Origin: Phycicoccus sp. HDW14
Lineage (GTDB): Bacteria > Actinomycetota > Actinomycetes > Actinomycetales > Dermatophilaceae
Assembly: GCF_011383005.1 (NCBI RefSeq)
Contig: NZ_CP049935.1
Location: 1,736,001-1,800,000, forward strand
Direction of reading: 5' to 3'
Length of the DNA stretch: 64,000 nt
Part shown: positions 58,173 through 64,000 of the stretch, one piece after another
Layout of the letters: every line of letters begins with the position of its first letter
Position numbering within the stretch: the stretch's first letter is position 1
The notes under the pieces: generated by a model
What the model was told of the DNA's origin: nothing
Seen by the model: only the letters and a program-made list of their open reading frames with translations
Database searches by the model: none
Translations under genes and position numbers: made by a program

Positions 58173-59858
58173 TCAGGCCTCCACGACGGTCGGGATGATC
58201 ATCGGGCGGCGCTTGATCTTGCGTCCGACCCAGGTGCCCATCGTCCGGCGCACCACCTGCTGCAGCTGGTAGGAGTCGGTGACGCCCTGGGCCGCGGCCT
58301 CGGCGAGGGCCTCCTCGATGCGGGGCCGGATCTCGTCGAAGACCACCTCGTCGGGGGCGAAGCCGCGGGCGGTGATCTCCGGGCCGGCGAGCACCTTGCC
58401 GGTCATCGAGTCGACGACGACGACGACGGAGATGAACCCCTCGTCGCGCAGGATGCGGCGGTCCTTGAGCAGGGTCTCCTCGACCTCGCCGACCGTGGAG
58501 CCGTCGACGTAGACGTACCCGGCCTGCACCGCACCGGCCACCCGCACCCGCCCGTCGACGAGGTCGACGACCACGCCGTCCTCGACGACCGCGACGTTGC
58601 GCCGCGGCACGCCGGTCTGGATGGCGAGCTCGGCGTTGGCCACGAGGTGGCGCCACTCGCCGTGCACCGGCATGACGTTGCGCGGCTTGACGATGTTGTA
58701 GCAGTAGAGGAGCTCGCCGGCGCTCGCGTGCCCGGAGACGTGCACCTTGGCGTTGCCCTTGTGCACGACCTGGGCCCCGAGGCGCATCAGCCCGTTGATG
58801 ACGCGGTACACGGCGTTCTCGTTGCCGGGGATGAGCGAGGACGCGAGCAGCACGGTGTCGCCCTCCCCCACCTCGATGCGGTGGTCGCGGTTGGCCATCC
58901 GGGACAGCGCGGCCATCGGCTCGCCCTGGGACCCGGTGCAGACGAGGACGACCTTGTCGTCGGGCAGGTCGTTCAGCTGCTTGAGGTCGACGAGCACCTT
59001 GTCGGGGACCTTGAGGTAGCCCAGGTCGGCGGCGATGCCCATGTTGCGCACCATCGAGCGCCCGATCATCGCGACCTTGCGCCCGCTCTTCTCGGCGGCG
59101 TCGAGGACCTGCTGCACCCGGTGCACGTGCGAGGAGAAGCAGGCGACGATGATCCGCCGCTGCGCGTGCCGGAACACCTTGTCGATGGCCGGGGCGATCT
59201 CGCGCTCGGGCGTCGTGAAGCCCGGGACCTCCGCGTTGGTGCTGTCGGTGAGGAAGAGGTCGACCCCCTCCTCCCCGAGCCGGGCGAAGGCCCGCAGGTC
59301 GGTGAGCCGCCCGTCGAGCGGCAGCTGGTCCATCTTGAAGTCGCCGGTGTGCAGCAGCGTGCCGCCGGGCGTGCGCACGCAGACCGCGAGCGCGTCGGGG
59401 ATGGAGTGGTTGACCGCGACGAACTCGCAGTCGAACACGCCCAGCTGCTCGCGGCCGCCCTCGCGCACCCCGAGGGTGAGCGGGGTGATGCGGTGCTCCT
59501 TGAGCTTGGCCTCGACGAGCGCCAGGGTCAGCTGGGACCCGACGACCGGCAGGTCGGGCTTGAGGCGCAGCAGGTACGGCACCGCGCCGATGTGGTCCTC
59601 GTGGCCGTGCGTGAGCACGATGGCCTGGATCCGGTCGAGCCGGTCCTCGATCGAGGTGAAGTCCGGGAGGATCAGGTCGATGCCGGGGTGGTGGTCGTCC
59701 GGGAAGAGCACGCCGCAGTCGATGACGAGCAGCTGCCCGGCGTGCTCGATGACGGTCATGTTCCGGCCGACCTCGCCGAGACCGCCGAGGGGGGTGACCC
59801 GGACACCTCCTTCCGCGAGCGGGCCGGGGGTGTCGAGGTCGGGATGGGGATGGCTCAT
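58173..59858 (-). CDS. rnj: Ribonuclease J
   Basis: Metallo-beta-lactamase RNase with 5'-3' exonuclease and endonuclease activity, central to mRNA decay and rRNA processing. 561 residues. HGHEDHIG (84-91) holds metal ligands, then [17 protein letters not shown], and the beta-CASP and C-terminal regions with HVSGHAS and [13 protein letters not shown] 59858 overlaps the dapA stop (ATGA). dapA-rnj is the usual actinobacterial pair. Confidence 0.97.
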   Translation of the reverse strand: MSHPHPDLDTPGPLAEGGVRVTPLGGLGEVGRNMTVIEHAGQLLVIDCGVLFPDDHHPGIDLILPDFTSIEDRLDRIQAIVLTHGHEDHIGAVPYLLRLKPDLPVVGSQLTLALVEAKLKEHRITPLTLGVREGGREQLGVFDCEFVAVNHSIPDALAVCVRTPGGTLLHTGDFKMDQLPLDGRLTDLRAFARLGEEGVDLFLTDSTNAEVPGFTTPEREIAPAIDKVFRHAQRRIIVACFSSHVHRVQQVLDAAEKSGRKVAMIGRSMVRNMGIAADLGYLKVPDKVLVDLKQLNDLPDDKVVLVCTGSQGEPMAALSRMANRDHRIEVGEGDTVLLASSLIPGNENAVYRVINGLMRLGAQVVHKGNAKVHVSGHASAGELLYCYNIVKPRNVMPVHGEWRHLVANAELAIQTGVPRRNVAVVEDGVVVDLVDGRVRVAGAVQAGYVYVDGSTVGEVEETLLKDRRILRDEGFISVVVVVDSMTGKVLAGPEITARGFAPDEVVFDEIRPRIEEALAEAAAQGVTDSYQLQQVVRRTMGTWVGRKIKRRPMIIPTVVEA

Positions 59859-60751
59859 GCGTCCTTCAGGGTCGGGAGGGTGTCGAGCGCAGCGCGCAGC
59901 GCCGTGAGGTGCTCCGGCGGCGACTCGACGAGGGGAAGTCTGACGGTGGCGTGCTCGATGACGCCGAGCTCGACGAGGGCGGCCTTGGCCATGATGGCGC
60001 CCTGCGAGGGCGACATGACGGCGTCGACGACGGGCACGAGGCCGCGGTGGATGCGCACGGCCTCGGCGAGGTCGCCGCGGTCGACGGCCTCGAGCATCGC
60101 GCGGTAGTGGCGGCCGGTGACGTGGCCGACGACCGAGACGGTGCCGACGGCGCCGATGGCCAGCAGCGGGAGGGTCAGGGCGTCCTCGCCGCTGAACCAC
60201 AGGAGGTCGGTGGCGGCCATGACGCGCGTGGAGGCGGCGAGGTCGCCCTTGGCGTCCTTGACCGCGACGATGTTCGGGTGGTCGGCGAGCGCGACGAGGG
60301 TGTCGTGCGCGAACGGGATGCCGGTGCGGCCGGGGATGTCGTAGAGCATCACCGGGAGGTCGGTGGCGTCGGCGACGACGCGGCAGTGCGCGACCAGCCC
60401 GGCCTGGGTGGGCTTGTTGTAGTAGGGCGAGACGAGGAGCAGCCCGTCGGCGCCGGCCCCGGCCATCCGCCCCGCCATGGCGACCGCGTGCCGGGTGTCG
60501 TTGGACCCGCAGCCCGCGACGACCCGGAGCCGTCCGGCCCCCGCCGCCACCACCCGCCGGACCGTCTCGACGCTCTCGTCGTCGGTGAGGGTCGAGGCCT
60601 CCCCCGTGGTGCCGTTGACGACGACGCCGTCGTGGCCGGTGGCGACGAGGTGCTCGACGAGCGCGTCGACCCCCGGGCCGTCGACCGCGCCGTCGGGGGT
60701 CATCGGGGTCACCATCGCCGTGAGCACGCGGCCGAAGGGGGAGGACGTCAT
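59855..60751 (-). CDS. dapA: 4-hydroxy-tetrahydrodipicolinate synthase
   Basis: Condenses pyruvate and aspartate semialdehyde, first committed step to DAP and lysine. 298 residues. Schiff-base Lys165 (AVKDAKGD), Tyr137 ([10 protein letters not shown]), and [10 protein letters not shown] (47-56) for substrate carboxylate. The final product of the pathway is meso-DAP, which needs dapF, also in this window. ATG 60751; the 247-base gap upstream holds GACCCCGGGGTC and GGACGTC/GACGTCC dyads. Confidence 0.96.
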   Translation of the reverse strand: MTSSPFGRVLTAMVTPMTPDGAVDGPGVDALVEHLVATGHDGVVVNGTTGEASTLTDDESVETVRRVVAAGAGRLRVVAGCGSNDTRHAVAMAGRMAGAGADGLLLVSPYYNKPTQAGLVAHCRVVADATDLPVMLYDIPGRTGIPFAHDTLVALADHPNIVAVKDAKGDLAASTRVMAATDLLWFSGEDALTLPLLAIGAVGTVSVVGHVTGRHYRAMLEAVDRGDLAEAVRIHRGLVPVVDAVMSPSQGAIMAKAALVELGVIEHATVRLPLVESPPEHLTALRAALDTLPTLKDA

Positions 60752-60998
60752 GGCGACAGGGTACCGAGCCGGGGGCGGCCGGCCGGGGCACCGCTCCCCT
60801 TGCCGGACCCCGGGGTCGGGGCTAGCGTCGCCGGTGGACGTCCCGCGACGTCCGGGACGCGGCGGCACCCGCCGGCGCGGACCGCGGGAGGGCTCGGGGC
60901 CGGGGGGCACCAGCACACGGTGTCGGCACCACGTCCTCCCCGACGCACCCGTCCACGGGGCCGTCGGTCCCGTGGCGAGATCCCTGGGGGGATGCACC

Positions 60999-61880
60999 AT
61001 GATGAAACGGATGCTGGCCGGCCTGGCCACGGTCCTCGCCGTGGCCGGAGGCCTCGTCTCCACCGCACCCGCCGCCTCGGCGGCCGCGCGCAACGGCACC
61101 TGCGAGTCGGGCGAGTTCTGCCTCTACTTCAACAGCGGCGCCACGGGCTCGCTCGTCGACCTCGTCAGCTCCCAGCGCGACTACGGCACCGGCTCCGGCT
61201 GCGTCGCCTTCGTCTCCGGCGGCAGCGGGCGCGGGCAGTGCGTCAAGAACAACACCGCGGCCGTGTGGAACCGCACCGGGAAGCTCGTCTCGGTCTTCTA
61301 CAACAGCGACTTCGGCGGCACCTACGACGTCATCCCGAACGGCGCCAGGGTCGACCTCAACGCCAACGTCAAGAACAACAACGCCTCGCAGATCATCGGC
61401 GACGCCTCGCTGCGCTTCCCGCTGAACGTCACGCAGGCGCAGATCAAGGGCCGCCCGACGCCGTGGTGCTGGAACAGCAAGACCAACTGCCACCACGACT
61501 ACAACGCCGCCGACATCTTCGCCGCGACCGGCACCGCCGTGGTCTCGCCGGTGTCCGGCACGGTGATGACCGTGCGGGGTGGGTCCGAGACCGCCGGCGC
61601 GACGGCCACCGTCAAGGACGCCTTCGGTCGGCTGTGGTTCTTCCAGCACATGGACAACAGCCCCGGGCCGGTCGTCTCCGCCGGGCAGCACGTCGACAAG
61701 GGCTCGCGCATCGGCACGGTCGGCACGCGGGCCCACGCCATGGGCACCGACCCGCACCTGCACATCGACATGCGGGTCGGGGTCGACTCCCGGGTCTCGT
61801 GCACCGGCTCCGCGTGCGCCGGCTACGGGTTCGTCAACAACCAGCCCCTCCTGCGGACGGCGTTCCTCGACCGGCCCTGA
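60999..61880 (+). CDS. Secreted I36-like plus M23 peptidase fusion
   Basis: A 293-residue exported protein. Signal peptide 1-28 ([20 protein letters not shown], ending ASA). Residues 35-120 resemble the peptidase inhibitor I36 (SMPI, beta/gamma-crystallin-like) fold: [13 protein letters not shown] and [19 protein letters not shown]. Residues 155-275 form an M23 peptidase with [10 protein letters not shown] (metal ligands near His166 and Asp172) and HLH (253-255). It likely cleaves peptidoglycan cross-links. Divergent from dapA. ATG 60999 is followed directly by a second ATG. Confidence 0.88.
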   Translation: MMKRMLAGLATVLAVAGGLVSTAPAASAAARNGTCESGEFCLYFNSGATGSLVDLVSSQRDYGTGSGCVAFVSGGSGRGQCVKNNTAAVWNRTGKLVSVFYNSDFGGTYDVIPNGARVDLNANVKNNNASQIIGDASLRFPLNVTQAQIKGRPTPWCWNSKTNCHHDYNAADIFAATGTAVVSPVSGTVMTVRGGSETAGATATVKDAFGRLWFFQHMDNSPGPVVSAGQHVDKGSRIGTVGTRAHAMGTDPHLHIDMRVGVDSRVSCTGSACAGYGFVNNQPLLRTAFLDRP

Positions 61881-61886
61881 CCGGTG

Positions 61887-61921
61887 GCGGCGGGCACCGG
61901 CGACGCGCCGGTGCCCGCCGC
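61887..61921 (+). terminator. Terminator hairpin after the M23 gene
   Basis: Perfect 15-bp stem GCGGCGGGCACCGGC / GCCGGTGCCCGCCGC with a 5-base loop, 6 bases after the stop and before thyA. Confidence 0.85.
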
Positions 61922-61954
61922 TCGCCCGGCCCGGGCGGGCCCTACGCTGGGGAC

Positions 61955-62764
61955 GTGCGCCAGTACCTCGACCTGCTCGACCACGTGATGACGACCGGGG
62001 TCGAGAAGTCCGACCGCACCGGCACCGGCACGCGCAGCGTCTTCGGCTACCAGATGCGCTTCGACCTCACCGCGGGCTTCCCGGTGCTCACGACCAAGAA
62101 GCTGCACCTGCGCTCGATCATCGGCGAGCTCCTGTGGTTCCTGCGCGGCGACACCAACGTCCGGTGGCTCCAGGAGCGGAACATCTCGATCTGGGACGAG
62201 TGGGCCGACGAGCACGGCGACCTCGGACCGGTCTACGGGCACCAGTGGCGGTCGTGGCCGACTCCCGACGGGCGCACGGTCGACCAGGTCGCGAAGGTCG
62301 TCGAGGCCATCCGCACCAACCCCGACTCCCGGCGGCACATCGTCTCGGCGTGGAACGTCGCCGACGTCGACGACATGGCCCTCCCGCCCTGCCACACGAT
62401 GTTCCAGTTCTACGTGCGGCCCGCGGCCGACGGCGGGCCGGCGTTCCTCGACTGCCAGCTCTACCAGCGCAGCGCCGACGTCTTCCTCGGCGTCCCCTTC
62501 AACATCGCCAGCTACGCCCTCCTGACGATGATGGTCGCCCAGCAGACCGGCCTGCGCGCCGGCGAGTTCGTGCACACCCTCGGCGACGCGCACCTGTACT
62601 CCAACCATCTCGAGCAGGCCCGCCTCCAGCTGACCCGCGAGCCGCTCCCCCTGCCGACGATGCACATCGCCCCGCAGGGGTCGATCGACGCCTACGAGCT
62701 CGAGGACTTCGAGCTCGTCGGGTACGAGGCGCACCCCTCCATCAAGGCCCCGATCGCCGTATGA
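61955..62764 (+). CDS. thyA: Thymidylate synthase ThyA
   Basis: Methylates dUMP with methylene-THF, yielding dihydrofolate. 269 residues, collinear with E. coli ThyA: nucleophile Cys146 in [12 protein letters not shown], with [11 protein letters not shown] and [23 protein letters not shown] start with GGGGAC just upstream. The TGA overlaps the folA ATG, so the enzyme that recycles dihydrofolate is coupled to it. The flavin-dependent ThyX is not seen here. Confidence 0.97.
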   Translation: MRQYLDLLDHVMTTGVEKSDRTGTGTRSVFGYQMRFDLTAGFPVLTTKKLHLRSIIGELLWFLRGDTNVRWLQERNISIWDEWADEHGDLGPVYGHQWRSWPTPDGRTVDQVAKVVEAIRTNPDSRRHIVSAWNVADVDDMALPPCHTMFQFYVRPAADGGPAFLDCQLYQRSADVFLGVPFNIASYALLTMMVAQQTGLRAGEFVHTLGDAHLYSNHLEQARLQLTREPLPLPTMHIAPQGSIDAYELEDFELVGYEAHPSIKAPIAV

Positions 62765-63227
62765 CCCGGGTCTCGCTCATCGCCGCCGTCGCCCGCAACG
62801 GCGTCATCGGCTCGGGCCAGGAGATGCCCTGGCACATCCCGGAGGACTTCGCGTTCTTCAAGCGCACGACGATGGGCCACCCGCTCGTCATGGGGCGGCG
62901 CACGTTCGACTCCATCGGGCGGGTCCTGCCGGGGCGGCGCACCATCGTCATCACCCGCCAGCCGGACTGGTCGCACGCCGAGGTCGAGACGGCGCACTCG
63001 CTCGTCGAGGCACTGGGCCTCGCCGGGCCCGCCGACGAGGTCTTCATCGCCGGCGGGGCCAGGTGTACGCCGAGGCGATGCCCTACGCGCACCGGCTGCT
63101 CGTCACGGAGGTCGACGACGAGCCCGAGGGCGATGTGCACTTCCCACCGATCGACCCGGCGGCCTGGCGCGAGACCTCGCGCGAGGGGCACGACGGCTTC
63201 ACGTTCGTCACGTACGAGCGGCCCTGA
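62761..63227 (+). CDS. folA: Dihydrofolate reductase, frame break
   Basis: Regenerates tetrahydrofolate with NADPH. About 155 residues. [40 protein letters not shown] and FIAGGA hold the substrate and NADPH sites. After IAGGA the reading ([20 protein letters not shown]) is in another frame: one base is missing in the GGGGCC run at 63055-63060. Final segment [10 protein letters not shown] is typical. Overlaps thyA by 4 bases. Confidence 0.93.
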
Positions 63228-63271
63228 CCCCTCGGGGTCCGGCCCGACCCGGCCCGATCCGCGCGAAACAT

Positions 63272-63316
63272 TGAACCGAAGGGTTCAGTGACATGTGCTG
63301 AACCACATGGTTCAGC
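63272..63316. promoter_or_regulatory. Paired ArsR-type operators
   Basis: TGAACC-N4-GGTTCA (63272-63287) and GCTGAACC-N4-GGTTCAGC (63297-63316), centres 27 bases apart. The second dyad contains the arsR ATG. They suggest autorepression of arsR-SRPBCC. Confidence 0.85.
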
Positions 63317-63642
63317 ACGAGGTCCTCGACCGGGCCTTCGCCGCCCTGGCCGACCCCACCCGGCGGGCGGTCCTCGTCCGGCTGGGCGAGGGTCCGGCGA
63401 GCCTGGGCGACCTCGCCGCCCCCACCGGGATGACCCTGACCGGGATGGGCAAGCACGTCCGCGTCCTCGAGGAGGCGGGGCTCGTGCGCACCACCAAGGT
63501 CGGCCGCACCCGACAGGTGCGGCTCGGCACCGAGCGGCTGGACGACGCCATGGCATGGATCGCCTTCTACCAGCGCCTCTGGGAACGTCGCCTCGACGGC
63601 CTCGAGGCCTACCTCACCCTCCGGGAAGGACAGGACACATGA
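63307..63642 (+). CDS. ArsR/SmtB family regulator
   Basis: A 111-residue winged-helix repressor. AALADPTRRAVLVRLGEGPAS, then GMTLTGMGKHVRVLEEAGLV is the recognition helix, and FYQRLWERRLDGLEAYL the C-terminal helix. It lacks the metal-binding Cys pair of ArsR, so ligand sensing differs; this is the SRPBCC-partner subtype. ATG 63307 lies within an operator dyad; GTG 63295 is an alternative. ATGA overlap with the next gene. Confidence 0.9.
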   Translation: MVQHEVLDRAFAALADPTRRAVLVRLGEGPASLGDLAAPTGMTLTGMGKHVRVLEEAGLVRTTKVGRTRQVRLGTERLDDAMAWIAFYQRLWERRLDGLEAYLTLREGQDT

Positions 63643-64000
63643 GCGAGCACCCCGAGGTCGGCGCGCCCGACGAGCCCCTCGAGCTGCGGATGACCCGGGT
63701 CCTGCCCGCGTCGCCGGAGCGGGCCTTCGACGCCTACACCGACGCCGAGCAGCAGAAGATCTGGTTCGGCATCCTCGACGAGGACCCGGGGATCGTCGAG
63801 ATCGAGGTCGACCTGCGGGTCGGGGGGTCGCAGACGGCGGTATGGGGCCCGAGCCCGGACCAGCTCTTCCGCGAGGTGCAGACCTTCCTCGTCGTCGACC
63901 GGCCGCACCGGCTGGTCACCGAGTCGACCGGCAGCAGCCCCGACGGGATGACGATGACGACGACCATCGAGGTGACCTTCGAGGCCGACGGCGACTCGAC
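63639..64000 (+). CDS. SRPBCC (AHSA1-like) protein, partial
   Basis: The first 120 residues of an SRPBCC-fold protein truncated by the right edge. ELRMTRVLPASPERAFDAYTDAEQQKIWFG is the AHSA1/START-like opening, followed by VDLRVGGSQTAVWG. ArsR plus SRPBCC pairs are common; ligand unknown. Its start overlaps the arsR stop (ATGA), so the two are co-translated. Confidence 0.9.
   Translation, partial: MSEHPEVGAPDEPLELRMTRVLPASPERAFDAYTDAEQQKIWFGILDEDPGIVEIEVDLRVGGSQTAVWGPSPDQLFREVQTFLVVDRPHRLVTESTGSSPDGMTMTTTIEVTFEADGDS

Noticed and set aside
60752..60998. c-di-AMP riboswitch ahead of the M23 gene
   Set aside because: Such genes often have one, but I could not find the conserved core; only short dyads are present.

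Overview
The window looks like chromosomal DNA of a high-GC actinomycete. GC is roughly 70% or more by eye, GTG starts are common, and neighbouring genes often overlap as GTGA or ATGA. The gene content (DUF3097, DUF3046, ClgR, MT0933-type protein, F420-type LLM oxidoreductase, RNase J, DapA, FtsK) fits Actinobacteria, probably order Micrococcales. Family or genus cannot be fixed from the sequence alone. No rRNA, tRNA, CRISPR array, transposase, integrase or phage gene was seen.

The minus strand carries a conserved actinobacterial housekeeping backbone. From high to low coordinates it runs dapA-rnj, ftsK, rimO-pgsA-cinA-clgR, DUF3046, recA-recX, a circularly permuted ATP-grasp/alpha-E/transglutaminase module, miaB, def-miaA-dapF, hflX, a DinG-like helicase, holA, rpsT, lepA, hemW, and hrcA-dnaJ behind a perfect CIRCE operator. 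Plus-strand genes are mostly single accessory genes or short pairs between backbone blocks: Nudix, MazF-like protein, fhs, a methyltransferase, an agmatine-to-putrescine pair (aguB-aguA), the large helicase Lhr, PadR plus a Nei-type glycosylase, a dipeptidase, a MauE-thioredoxin fusion, a secreted I36-M23 protein, thyA-folA, and an ArsR-SRPBCC pair running off the right edge.

Region by region: 1-10 kb is heat-shock control (hrcA, dnaJ), HemW, LepA and small enzymes. 10-20 kb is rpsT, holA, the DinG-like helicase, fhs and hflX. 20-31 kb is lysine/peptidoglycan precursor synthesis (dapF), tRNA modification (miaA, miaB), deformylase, the ATP-grasp module and recX-recA. 31-38 kb is homocysteine methyltransferase, an ABC-2 exporter and agmatine catabolism. 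38-48 kb is an LLM oxidoreductase, a 703-residue secreted repeat protein, Lhr, PadR and Nei. 48-57 kb is the clgR-cinA-pgsA-rimO operon, a dipeptidase, an ion channel and ftsK. 57-64 kb is a Tat-like secreted protein, rnj-dapA, the M23 protein, thyA-folA and ArsR-SRPBCC.

A striking technical feature is about 15 reading-frame breaks, nearly all explained by one missing base in a short G or C run. They hit dnaJ, hemW, an MFS gene, the DinG-like helicase (twice, compensating), fhs, hflX (twice), recA, mmuM, aguB, aguA, lhr, folA and a DUF4870 gene. Because several of these are essential or nearly so and the downstream frames are intact, I read them as uncorrected homopolymer errors in the assembly, not as pseudogenes. 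Regulatory signals readable directly are a CIRCE element, a perfect SOS box upstream of recA, paired ArsR-type operators, a probable PadR operator, several strong terminator hairpins, and a dispersed 14-bp palindrome (CGGCTCGCGAGCCG) confined to intergenic DNA.
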